Positions 54,135-62,630 of a DNA stretch of 64,000 nt are shown piece after piece. The first letter of the stretch is position 1, and the number at the start of each line of letters is the position of its first letter. The stretch is from a virus. Where the stretch lies: IMG/VR virus record IMGVR_UViG_3300029998_000020, positions 28,767 to 92,766 of that record, one strand, 5' to 3'. The notes beneath the pieces were generated by a model. The model was not told the origin of the DNA. It ran no database searches and worked only from the letters and a program-made list of their open reading frames with translations. A program made the translations under genes and the position numbers.

Positions 54135-55624
54135 TAAGTATAGTAGTATCAACAAGAAAAATAGATGAAAATTTTAACCTAATGCTTTTAAAGAGTGTTG
54201 GTTTAAAAGATGTACAATTACTTGTATATACAAATAATGGTGAGAAAAGTTTAACAGAAATATACAATGAGGGATTAAAAGATTCCATATACGATACGGT
54301 TTGTTTTTGTCATGATGATATAGTTTTAGATAATGGGTGGGGTAAAAAACTATTAAGTCATTATGAAAAGTCAGATTATGGTATTTTAGGTGTTGCTGGG
54401 AGTAGAGAATTAAATGATGGTCGTTGGTGGTCAAACAAATCTACAACCTATGGTGTGGTTAGACATACCGATGGTGAAAAAACCTGGACATCTGAATTCA
54501 GTAGAAATCTTGGTAATAATATTCAGGAAGTATGTTGTGTTGATGGGGTATTTTTTAGTGTAATGAAATCAAGGATTAAAACAGGCTTCAATGAAGGGTA
54601 TAAAGAATTTCATTTTTACGATATTTCATTTTGTGTTTCTAACTTCATACAAGGGATTAAAATTGGTGTTCATACAAATATATTACTAACACATAAAAGT
54701 GTCGGTAAAACGAACGAAACGTGGGAAATCAATAGATTAAAACTAATAGAGGAGTATAAAGAATACCTACCCTTAGAGGTAGAATTAGAAGTCCCTTATT
54801 TAGATTTAAATATCAGGGTAAATGAAGAACCAAATCTTGCTATAATTATACCAACTAAAGATAATGTTGACGAACTACTTATTCCTTGTTTAAATAGTAT
54901 TATTAAAACAACAAAATATACTAATTATACTATCTATGTAGCCGATACAGGAAGTAATGAAGAAGAATTAATAAAATTAAAAGATTATATTTCAAAAGTT
55001 AATGAAGAATATGAAATTATTAAATTAATTGAATATGACTTTTATAATTTTGCTAAAATCAATAACGACGTTATTAATTATAAAATTGAAGTAGATACAG
55101 AGTTATTGTTATTTTGTAATAATGATATAGAAATTGTTAACGATGCAATTTCATTATTAGTTGAAACATATATAAGCAATAAAAAAGACTGTGGAACTAT
55201 TGGCTGTAGACTACATTATGAAATAGGTACAATTCAACATATGGGTATTATTATTCAAGAGAGTAAAGATAATAATATTAATATTACCCATAAATTTTTA
55301 GGATGGGATTATAAAAATGCTATGGTATAAAATCCTATTGTGAGGACGCATGGAAATACAGCAGCATTCATGCTTGTATCAAAATATCTATTTGATGAAG
55401 TTGGTGGTTTTAACGAGGCATATAAAGAATGCTTCGAAGATGTTGAATTTAATTTACAATGCTTTTTAAAGGGAAAAAGAAATTTAACGAATTCAAATGG
55501 TGTTTGTTATCATTTTGAATCACAAACAAGAGGAAAAACTGTAGATCAAGAAGATGTAACTAAAATTCTTGAATTTATTAATAAACATGAATCAATCAAA
55601 AATACATTTTATAAATTAAATTAA
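54131..55624 (+). pseudogene. Tandem GT2 glycosyltransferase interrupted by in-frame TAA
   Basis: One continuous frame of 497 codons apart from TAA at 55328-55330 (codon 400). Domain 1 (1-230) has FCHDDIVLDNGWG and a VDGVFFSV acceptor element. Domain 2 starts LAIIIPTKDNVDELLIPCLN and has DTGS and LLLFCNNDIEIVND (the metal-binding acidic site). Beyond the stop the same frame gives HGNTAAFMLVSKYLFDEVGG and CFEDVEFNLQCFLKG, the conserved end of a GT2 domain including its ED catalytic-base motif. The stop thus removes essential parts. A single Tyr-to-stop change, read-through or sequencing error are the options. Confidence 0.72.
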
Positions 55625-55628
55625 AAAC

Positions 55629-56165
55629 ATGGAAAAAAAAATAAAAAAAGACACAAAAAAAGTGGTTAAAAAGATATCAGTACTGAAAGACATGAATGCT
55701 GTTTCACCAATGGGAAAACCATCAGGTAAAATATTTTTTATTGAACCGATAGCTGCACCCTTAGAAAATATAGTACAACTTCCAGACGAAACAGACATAA
55801 TTAAATCAGAACCAATCAAAATAGAAGGTAAGTGGGGAAGAGAAGATGAGGATATTACTGGTATTAATTTACTAAATAATAAACTTGATAAAATTATTGG
55901 GTTCTTAAATTCTATAGAATCAGAGTTAATTGAATTTAATACTATTTCAAAACATGACACATTATCAGTAGATGAAACCACAAGTTCAATAGAAGATTTA
56001 TCTTTAGAAACATTATTTTTATTACAAAAACATGCTGGTGACATAATTCAAAGAAACAATTATCCAGAAGGTAGATATTCTATTGAAATGATTGCAGCGC
56101 AACAACGATTTGAAAAACTCACATCAATGATTACTGAAAAATTAAATGGATATTCATGGGATTAA
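55629..56165 (+). CDS. Hypothetical late protein, helical C-terminus
   Basis: A 178-residue protein. The start is very basic (MEKKIKKDTKKVVKKISVL). There is then an acidic centre and heptad-like helices (LNNKLDKIIGFLNSIESELI, LETLFLLQKHAGDIIQRNNY). Overlap of 10 nt with the next gene. No family recognised; probably structural or assembly (inference). Confidence 0.5.
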   Translation: MEKKIKKDTKKVVKKISVLKDMNAVSPMGKPSGKIFFIEPIAAPLENIVQLPDETDIIKSEPIKIEGKWGREDEDITGINLLNNKLDKIIGFLNSIESELIEFNTISKHDTLSVDETTSSIEDLSLETLFLLQKHAGDIIQRNNYPEGRYSIEMIAAQQRFEKLTSMITEKLNGYSWD

Positions 56166-57070
56166 TATCAAAACTAAAAATATTATTTAGAAATGCGATA
56201 GTTTCATTTGCTTTCGGACTAAAAAATACCGAATCCAATATGTTTAGTCAAAAAACGGAATCATCGGAATCAAACTCCTTAGAACAGCAGCAAACAGCGA
56301 ATACACTAGCTGAAGCTTTATTAAAAGGTGAAATAACAGAAGAAGTTGAGTTATTGAGAGACAGGATGTATTATGTTGCTGAAGAATCGAAAAAGTTTAA
56401 ATTATCTTTATCTAATATCATTGTAGATCACACAACAGGTGAAGTTACGAGTGGTGATTTAAAAACAGAAAAGAAATCAATGATTGTTGGAAAACCAAAG
56501 GTATATGAAGATGATTATAAGTTAGTTATTGCAATGGAAACACCAATGATTATAAATAACTTACTGGATACTATGAATGCAATTAGTGGCTCAGAATTAG
56601 AAAAAGTTGAGAGTGCATTACATTTTACCTATAATTGTATTGAAAAATATAGACTTCATCGATATATCAGAAGAACCGTAGTGCGAAAAAAAGATGAGGA
56701 TTATCTTATTGATTTTTACATCCCAAAAATTTACGTTAAAGTTGAAAATTTTGAATCTGCATTCAATACTGAAATTAATAGAGTGAAGGAAAAAAAATTA
56801 AAACATATTAATTTAGAATTTGAAACAATACAATTCATTTCCGATGATGCGTATGGTGTAGAGGACTTAAATGAATTTAAATTTGAAATGATTGAGTTTA
56901 AAGAAATCAATGACTTTAATGATTTTAATATTATAACATATAAGGTAAAACCAATCATTTACCAATTTAAAGTTACGGATAAATATATCAAACAAGAACT
57001 TAGAGATAAATATGCAAGAAAAGAAAAAAGAGACCTAAAATTAACTGCCGACTTTTCAGAAGGTTTATGA
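56156..57070 (+). CDS. Hypothetical 304-residue late protein
   Basis: An alpha/beta protein with Gln/Ser-rich residues 30-55. It continues LLRDRMYYVAEESKKFKLSL, HTTGEVTSGDLKTEKKSMIV and YIPKIYVKVENFESAFNTEI, and ends in a basic helix (YIKQELRDKYARKEKRDLKL). I do not recognise a family. A terminator follows it. Confidence 0.5.
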   Translation: MGLISKLKILFRNAIVSFAFGLKNTESNMFSQKTESSESNSLEQQQTANTLAEALLKGEITEEVELLRDRMYYVAEESKKFKLSLSNIIVDHTTGEVTSGDLKTEKKSMIVGKPKVYEDDYKLVIAMETPMIINNLLDTMNAISGSELEKVESALHFTYNCIEKYRLHRYIRRTVVRKKDEDYLIDFYIPKIYVKVENFESAFNTEINRVKEKKLKHINLEFETIQFISDDAYGVEDLNEFKFEMIEFKEINDFNDFNIITYKVKPIIYQFKVTDKYIKQELRDKYARKEKRDLKLTADFSEGL

Positions 57071-57090
57071 TTTTAATTATTTAATTTTAA

Positions 57091-57120
57091 GAGCAGCCAA
57101 AACTAACGGTTGCTTTTTTT
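57091..57120 (+). terminator. Hairpin terminator
   Basis: An AGCAGCC / GGTTGCT stem (one G-T pair) followed by T7. Confidence 0.6.
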
Positions 57121-57157
57121 GTGTTATTAATATAATTATTTAAAAATTAATTAAAAA

Positions 57158-57177
57158 ATCTATAATATTATTAAAAG
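57158..57177 (+). promoter_or_regulatory. Candidate late promoter box
   Basis: ATCTATAATATTATTAAAAG, 10 nt before the ATG at 57188 and right after a terminator, where a new promoter is expected. The same element occurs at 52866-52884. Confidence 0.45.
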
Positions 57178-57187
57178 AGTATAAATT

Positions 57188-57784
57188 ATGAAAATTGCAA
57201 TTGATTTAAACGATGTATATAGAGCTTACACTTCACAATTTGCTATGTATTATAAAAAAGTAGTTGATCGTTCTTTTGATATTGATAACGTAGATATTTG
57301 GACAAACGATTTAAAACAAATATTCCCATTTGAGTCAACTGATCAATATTTAGATTTTTTATATAATGACTGTCCTATCGAAATATTTGGAAGCGCACAA
57401 GCAATGGAACGAAATTTATCAAATAGGTTTGTTAATTGGCTAAAAGAATTAAATGATCTCGATGAAATTCCAGAAGTATGTATTGTATCAACTAAAGAAT
57501 ATGATAAATCAATCGGTGCTTCATTATTTTTTATAGGTAAAAACGCTGTTCCAATTAGAGAAATACATTTAGTATTAGGTGAAGATTTAGTGTGGGACAA
57601 ATGCGATATTTTAATTACGGCAAATCCAATTTTATTAGATTACGTCCCAGAAGGGAAAATAGTCGTTAAAATAAATGCAAGTTATAATGAAGAAAATAAG
57701 GCTTATTTCGTTTTTGATTCTTTTATGGAATTTTTAAACGATGGTGAAATTATTGAAAAATTAAATAAAAAATTAAATAATTAA
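57188..57784 (+). CDS. HAD-like protein with altered DxD motif
   Basis: A 198-residue protein. It starts MKIAIDLNDVYRAYTSQFAM. The DLNDV motif is at the position of the HAD nucleophile loop (DxDGV/T), but the second Asp is Asn. VCIVSTKEYDKSIGASLFF matches the HAD motif II Ser/Thr region, and ILITANPILLDYVP the motif IV region (acidic pair changed). This resembles 5'-deoxynucleotidase-like phage proteins. The changes suggest a catalytically weak or structural role. Confidence 0.5.
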   Translation: MKIAIDLNDVYRAYTSQFAMYYKKVVDRSFDIDNVDIWTNDLKQIFPFESTDQYLDFLYNDCPIEIFGSAQAMERNLSNRFVNWLKELNDLDEIPEVCIVSTKEYDKSIGASLFFIGKNAVPIREIHLVLGEDLVWDKCDILITANPILLDYVPEGKIVVKINASYNEENKAYFVFDSFMEFLNDGEIIEKLNKKLNN

Positions 57785-57787
57785 AAA

Positions 57788-58162
57788 ATGATTGAAATTG
57801 AATCAGGACATTATTATTATTTTGACCTAAATAAAATTAACGATTGGATTTTTAACAACCAATCAGATATAAATTTTATTGAAACTAAAGAATATACTTA
57901 CACAAAAGAAAATGGGGGCATTGGTACAGAAATAAGTCATAATGAAAATAATACATCAAAGCAGATGTATTCAAATACAAGGTTTGAGTTGTTGACTGAC
58001 ATGCTTAATTCACTATTTACCTTAACTTCAGAAAGCGACAACAATGGTGTTAAATTTATACAAAATACAGAAGATTTAGGTATTGGAAATAAAATTATTT
58101 TTAATACACTAATAGAAAATGAATTTGTAGTTGATAAATTAGGCTCAAAAAAGAAAAAGTAA
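57788..58162 (+). CDS. Hypothetical 124-residue late protein
   Basis: An acidic protein (IESGHYYYFDLNKINDWIFN, then ETKEYTYTKENGGIGTEISH). It ends in a basic KLGSKKKK. It is packed 3 nt after and 2 nt before its neighbours. Function unknown. Confidence 0.5.
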   Translation: MIEIESGHYYYFDLNKINDWIFNNQSDINFIETKEYTYTKENGGIGTEISHNENNTSKQMYSNTRFELLTDMLNSLFTLTSESDNNGVKFIQNTEDLGIGNKIIFNTLIENEFVVDKLGSKKKK

Positions 58163-58164
58163 AT

Positions 58165-58764
58165 ATGGAAGCAGAAGAAATTGAAAGAATATACGGAGAA
58201 AAAATATTCACTGAAGTCGAATTTAAGGATTGGAAATCGCCAGAGAATACCAGTTATGAAAATACAGTTGGAATTGTAAAAGCAGAGGCGTCTGACTCTT
58301 CACCAGCATTTAAATTTGGGTTTGTTGGTAAGACACCTGAATGGATTTTCAAAAATATTATTGATAATACGAACTCAGTACATAAAAAAATTAATGTTGG
58401 TACAGTACAATCAAATCACAAAGAAGACCACATTGATTGGCAAGATAAAAAAACTGGATTCAGCTATATGGATTTCAATGCTTCAACAAACACATTTATA
58501 GTAGCACTTACCGTATGGTATGCATTTTATATTGAAACAGGTTATTCGTATAGAGAAATGCAAAAGTTTTTCGCTGAACAAATGAAATATCATTTTAATA
58601 TAGTACCAGATAATATTACAATGTTAAGTCATATTATGGATGAAAAGGTTAGGTCATATAAACCAGATAAAACTAAAGTACTCACAGAAATGGAGAAATT
58701 AAGACAGGAACTAAATACAGTAACAGATAAACTAAATAAATTAAGTAATAAATATAATAAATAA
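58165..58764 (+). CDS. Hypothetical 199-residue late protein, coiled-coil end
   Basis: Contains FKFGFVGKTPEWIFKNI, an aromatic NTFIVALTVWYAFYIETGYS stretch that is probably buried rather than membrane-spanning, and a C-terminal coiled coil (EMEKLRQELNTVTDKLNKLS). Its stop shares a base with the next ATG (TAATG). No family recognised. Confidence 0.5.
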   Translation: MEAEEIERIYGEKIFTEVEFKDWKSPENTSYENTVGIVKAEASDSSPAFKFGFVGKTPEWIFKNIIDNTNSVHKKINVGTVQSNHKEDHIDWQDKKTGFSYMDFNASTNTFIVALTVWYAFYIETGYSYREMQKFFAEQMKYHFNIVPDNITMLSHIMDEKVRSYKPDKTKVLTEMEKLRQELNTVTDKLNKLSNKYNK

Positions 58765-60032
58765 TGGATAATAAAGTAAAAGAAATCTCAGAAAAAATAG
58801 AAGATGCGATTGGAAAGTTAAAAGATAAAAACTTTACGATCAATTTTTTTATTATTGACACAAAAGGAGTTCCAAATGGTAATACTCGATACATCTACGA
58901 AACAGCAAAAAGTTTGATTGATAATGAATATAAATGTTTCATGCTATATCAACAAGAAAAAGAAACGGTTCAATTTACAGTCCTCGATGTAGTAGAACCA
59001 CCTCACAAGAGACAAAACGGTGATTGGGATGTTGTTATCAGAACAAAATTAAATGATGAATTTATTGACAAACAGAAAATAGGCAAAGAGATTGACATTA
59101 AAAAACATAAAATCGGGTACGTTTGGGAAGAAGAAATTGAAGTACCTTTTATTGGTGTTCGCAGTTGGATGGGTGATGAATTTGCAGATATTGCTCATGG
59201 AAGTATCGGTGGTGATACAATTAAAATTTCAACATCTGATTTTTTAATTATTCCAGAACTGTTTGCAAATGTAATGAGCCAGACAAGTAAACTACCTTGT
59301 AAACGAATTGTTTTGTGTCAAAATTTAAATTATATTACAGAATTTATTTCTCTTGGTAGTTCATGGATGAGCTATGGTATTAGTGATGTAATAACCACAA
59401 CTGAAACCCAAGCCGAAGAAATTAAGGGATTATTCCCATATATTAGCACAAAGGTTATTAATCCTTCCATACCAAGTTTTTTCAGGAATAATACTGAACC
59501 TAAAAAAATTGTAATATCAACCGTAATTAAAGATGCTTCGTTATTAAAAAAATTAGTTAATCAATTTTATTGGAAATACCCACAATACAGTTGGGTTACT
59601 TTCATGGATTTAAGAAGTCTAAGTAGAGAATCATTTGCTAATACACTTAGAGAATCTGCTATTACAGTTTGGGTAGATGATGAAACATATTTTGGCCATG
59701 CGCCAGTAGAAGCAATTAAATCAGGTAGTATTGTTATTGGAAAAATACCAGATACAATACCAGAATGGATGTATTTGGATGATAAATCGGATATTTCAAC
59801 AAATGGATTATGGTTTGATAATTTTAGGGATGTACATAAGCTTATTGCTCAAGCGATTAAACTTTGGCTTGATGATGAAATACCAGCAATTGTAACAGAT
59901 GAAATGGTAAAAATGACAGATAAATATTCAGATGAAAGTAAGGAAGTTCAACTTTTAAACGCATTCAGAGAATATACTTTAGAACGAATTACAGAATTAA
60001 CTGAAATTAAAAATAAAATTGAAAATAAATAA
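58764..60032 (+). CDS. GT-B-fold glycosyltransferase-like protein
   Basis: A 422-residue protein. TINFFIIDTKGVPNGNTRYI (N-terminal Rossmann loop), CKRIVLCQNLNYITEF, DVITTTETQAEEIKGLFP with VINPSIPSFFR (GT4-style linker), ITVWVDDETYFGHAPVEAIK (the donor-site region, E-type residue retained as PVEAIKSGSIVIG). It looks like GT4, of similar size to the 52896 product, and sits between late virion genes. Substrate unknown. Confidence 0.65.
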   Translation: MDNKVKEISEKIEDAIGKLKDKNFTINFFIIDTKGVPNGNTRYIYETAKSLIDNEYKCFMLYQQEKETVQFTVLDVVEPPHKRQNGDWDVVIRTKLNDEFIDKQKIGKEIDIKKHKIGYVWEEEIEVPFIGVRSWMGDEFADIAHGSIGGDTIKISTSDFLIIPELFANVMSQTSKLPCKRIVLCQNLNYITEFISLGSSWMSYGISDVITTTETQAEEIKGLFPYISTKVINPSIPSFFRNNTEPKKIVISTVIKDASLLKKLVNQFYWKYPQYSWVTFMDLRSLSRESFANTLRESAITVWVDDETYFGHAPVEAIKSGSIVIGKIPDTIPEWMYLDDKSDISTNGLWFDNFRDVHKLIAQAIKLWLDDEIPAIVTDEMVKMTDKYSDESKEVQLLNAFREYTLERITELTEIKNKIENK

Positions 60033-60034
60033 AA

Positions 60035-60835
60035 ATGGAAGAACTTACGATTATAATCCCAATTCATGAATTTAACGAAACCATTGGGAACTATTTAGCA
60101 AGAGCAATTCAAAGTGTTGAAGCGCAAACAGAAAAACCAAGTAGTATCCTAATTGTCGGTCCAAAAGGGGTATTGGGTAATATTAAACAGTTGGACGATA
60201 ATTTGGTTAGTGTGAATTTAGTTGAGAATAAAGGAGAAACAGACTACTGTTCTCAAATAAATTTAGCTGTTAAATCCGTCGATACAAAGTATTTTTCAAT
60301 TCTGGAATTTGATGATTATTATCAAAAAAATTGGATTAAGAATGTTAATATATATACAAAATATAAACCAGACTTTTCTATATTTTTACCAATTTCAAAA
60401 TTTGTAGATGTTAAAGATAATGAAGTTTGTTTGTCGAACGAAATAATTTGGTCACTATCGTTTACAGACACACTTGGTGTTATAGAACCAGATATTTTAC
60501 AGTCATATGGTGACTTTTCAGTACCAGGTGGTGTTTTACGAGTAGATGATTTCATTGAGGTAGGTGGGCTGAAACCATCAATCAAGTTATCTTTCTGGTA
60601 TGAATTTTTATTAAGAGCATCAAACAATGGTGTTAAAATATTTGTAATTCCTAAGACTGGGTATGTACATACTATAGAACGTAAAAATTCTTTAATGAGT
60701 GAGTATATTGAAATGCCTGAAAAGGAAAAATTATTCTGGATTGAATTAGCAAAAAAAGAATATTACTTTGTTAATGAACGAGTAGACAAAGCAAAATATA
60801 TCGAAAAGAAAAAACTAACTGAAATAATTAAATAA
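60035..60835 (+). CDS. GT2 (family A) glycosyltransferase
   Basis: A 266-residue protein: MEELTIIIPIHEFNETIGNY, SVEAQTEKPSSILIVGPKG, then YFSILEFDDYYQKNWIKNVN (the DxD-like metal site, EFDDYY) and GDFSVPGGVLRVDDFIEVGG with a later WYEFLLR acceptor element. A compact single-domain GT-A enzyme. It starts 3 nt after the GT-B gene, so the two probably act in one glycan pathway. Confidence 0.75.
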   Translation: MEELTIIIPIHEFNETIGNYLARAIQSVEAQTEKPSSILIVGPKGVLGNIKQLDDNLVSVNLVENKGETDYCSQINLAVKSVDTKYFSILEFDDYYQKNWIKNVNIYTKYKPDFSIFLPISKFVDVKDNEVCLSNEIIWSLSFTDTLGVIEPDILQSYGDFSVPGGVLRVDDFIEVGGLKPSIKLSFWYEFLLRASNNGVKIFVIPKTGYVHTIERKNSLMSEYIEMPEKEKLFWIELAKKEYYFVNERVDKAKYIEKKKLTEIIK

Positions 60836-60836
60836 T

Positions 60837-61262
60837 ATGAGTGAAATAGGTAAAATGTCACCAGAAGCTATTCGATCATTTAATAAAAAAGATATTAATA
60901 AATGCATTAAAAATTGGGCACAACTCGGATTTAACAATGGTCTATCTGAACCACAATTAACAAATGTGTCTATTGCATTCGAAACAATGGACAGTATTTT
61001 ATTAAATTCATTTACTAATCAATACCAAACCGAAATTGGGTTACTTGTATTTCCAATAGCAAGACGCATTTTTCAAAAAGTAGACCATGAAATTACGATT
61101 GGTGTTATAGTTGATAATTCAATTACTCTAATAGATGAACTCTCAAAATCTTACGTAGAAAGCATAACAGAAGATTTTATTGCTCAAAGTAAAAAATTCA
61201 ATATCGACTATGAAGCGGAGTTTTGTGCTGTGTTTTCGGAAAAATATAAATTAAACCTTTAA
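60837..61262 (+). CDS. Hypothetical 141-residue protein
   Basis: A helical protein with a mixed hydrophobic core (GFNNGLSEPQLTNVSIAFET, EIGLLVFPIARRIFQKVDHE). Sits between the GT2 gene and a terminator. No family recognised. Confidence 0.5.
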   Translation: MSEIGKMSPEAIRSFNKKDINKCIKNWAQLGFNNGLSEPQLTNVSIAFETMDSILLNSFTNQYQTEIGLLVFPIARRIFQKVDHEITIGVIVDNSITLIDELSKSYVESITEDFIAQSKKFNIDYEAEFCAVFSEKYKLNL

Positions 61263-61267
61263 ATTAT

Positions 61268-61307
61268 AAATGTCAAGTATTCGACACTGTTTACTTGACA
61301 TTTTATT
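61268..61307 (+). terminator. Hairpin terminator
   Basis: An AAATGTCAAGTA / TACTTGACATTT stem with a 12-nt loop downstream of the 60837 gene. The short frame read across 61270-61509 is a shadow. Confidence 0.65.
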
Positions 61308-61427
61308 TCTTATCAAACTAATAAAGCATCGGCATAAGATGTTCAAAGAACATAGCCAAATAAAGCGTAATAACCTTACGGAAATAGATGTTGCAAAAAA
61401 AATAATATTTTTTACAACAAGTATAAA

Positions 61428-62162
61428 ATGGCTAAACGAGGAAGACCCCCGAAACCGAAAGAAGAACGCACTGGATTCTACTTCTATACCGATGAAGAAA
61501 ATGCTGTAGTAGCATATATAAAATCAAAGTCCAGAAAAGAAAAGAATGATATATTTAAAACAATATTAGAAGTTCCATTTACTAAAATGATTGAATCTAT
61601 TATTAGGAGATACTTCAAAGATAATATAACTCAAGAAGATTTTCAAGTATATTTTAATGATACTATGGGTCATGTAATTGAAAAGATGGTATTATATGAT
61701 AAAAATAGATGTAAAAAAGCATATTCATATATTGGAACAATTGTTAGAAATTACGTATTAAGTAGATTAATTGACAATAGAAAGGCATTATTAAGAGATG
61801 CTCAATTTGATGATTTATCAGATGAATTAAATGAGGATATTAATTATTCTTATAATATTAGTGATCACCATAATTCAGATATGACTGAAATTATAGATTT
61901 AACAACTTCAAAGATAAATGAATTATTGATGGATGGTAAACAAAAATTAATTTATAATGAGATGTTAGTTGGCAAGGCGTTAGTCGAATTAATGTCAAAC
62001 TGGGATGAGGTATTTACAGACTTAGGTTCAAATAAATTTAATAAAAGTTCCATTTTATTTTATTTAAAGGAAACGACTAATTTATCAACTAAAGAAGTTA
62101 GGAGTTCAATGAGAAAGTTTAAGACGATATATAATAAAACTAAAGAAATTGTTTATGCTTAA
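61428..62162 (+). CDS. Probable late-transcription sigma factor (gp55-like)
   Basis: A 244-residue basic protein (MAKRGRPPKPKEERTG AT-hook-like start). Residues 45-130 resemble sigma region 2 (IESIIRRYFKDNITQEDFQV, KAYSYIGTIVRNYVLSRLID, the T4 gp55-type AFxYIxxIVxNxxxxRI pattern). The C-terminal part has a helix-turn-helix-like end (LKETTNLSTKEVRSSMRKFK). T4 gp55 directs host polymerase to late promoters, so this gene fits the late A/T boxes found here. The assignment rests on motif pattern only. Confidence 0.45.
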   Translation: MAKRGRPPKPKEERTGFYFYTDEENAVVAYIKSKSRKEKNDIFKTILEVPFTKMIESIIRRYFKDNITQEDFQVYFNDTMGHVIEKMVLYDKNRCKKAYSYIGTIVRNYVLSRLIDNRKALLRDAQFDDLSDELNEDINYSYNISDHHNSDMTEIIDLTTSKINELLMDGKQKLIYNEMLVGKALVELMSNWDEVFTDLGSNKFNKSSILFYLKETTNLSTKEVRSSMRKFKTIYNKTKEIVYA

Positions 62163-62199
62163 AAAAATATAAATATTATATTTATTATAAAAAAACATT

Positions 62200-62628
62200 A
62201 TGGGGACCTTTAAATTAAAACTAAATTCCGTTGAAAAGACGGAATCGTTATTACAAGAAATATATGACGATTCTCTCAGGCAACAGAATCTACTTCAAAC
62301 ATTAATAAATGAACTTCGAGAATCTACAACTTTAATTGATGAACCACTTGATTCAAAAACTAAATTTGCAAAAGCTTTAAATGACTTCTCTGTAACAAAA
62401 GATAAAGCTATAGGTAGAAAATTGGATGTAGCAAAGGTTATGGCTGAGATATTAAAATATAGTGGTAACATTGAAAAAGTGCTTGTAGAAGCTGAAATAT
62501 TTAATAAATTGGACTTAGGTGACGAATTTAAGAAAGTTCGAGAGCAGGTAATTGAACCAATCTCCAATAATGAAAAACCAAAAGCAGAGGAATATATTAC
62601 GAATTCACAAAAACCAAGATTTCAATAA
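62200..62628 (+). CDS. Coiled-coil late protein
   Basis: A 142-residue, heptad-rich protein (KTESLLQEIYDDSLRQQNLL, EILKYSGNIEKVLVEAEIFN). The LLQEI and LNEL stretches suggest an oligomerising helix. TATAAATA occurs at 62168-62175, 24 nt before the ATG, but could be chance. It precedes the long partial gene by 2 nt. Possibly tail or baseplate (inference). Confidence 0.5.
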   Translation: MGTFKLKLNSVEKTESLLQEIYDDSLRQQNLLQTLINELRESTTLIDEPLDSKTKFAKALNDFSVTKDKAIGRKLDVAKVMAEILKYSGNIEKVLVEAEIFNKLDLGDEFKKVREQVIEPISNNEKPKAEEYITNSQKPRFQ

Positions 62629-62630
62629 TA

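Noticed and set aside
61270-61509. 79-codon ORF between the terminator and the sigma-like gene
   Set aside because: It starts inside the hairpin and runs into the sigma-like gene in another frame.
62168-62175. TATAAATA, identical to the T4 late promoter core
   Set aside because: In such A/T-rich DNA this 8-mer is expected by chance many times. Only its position is suggestive.
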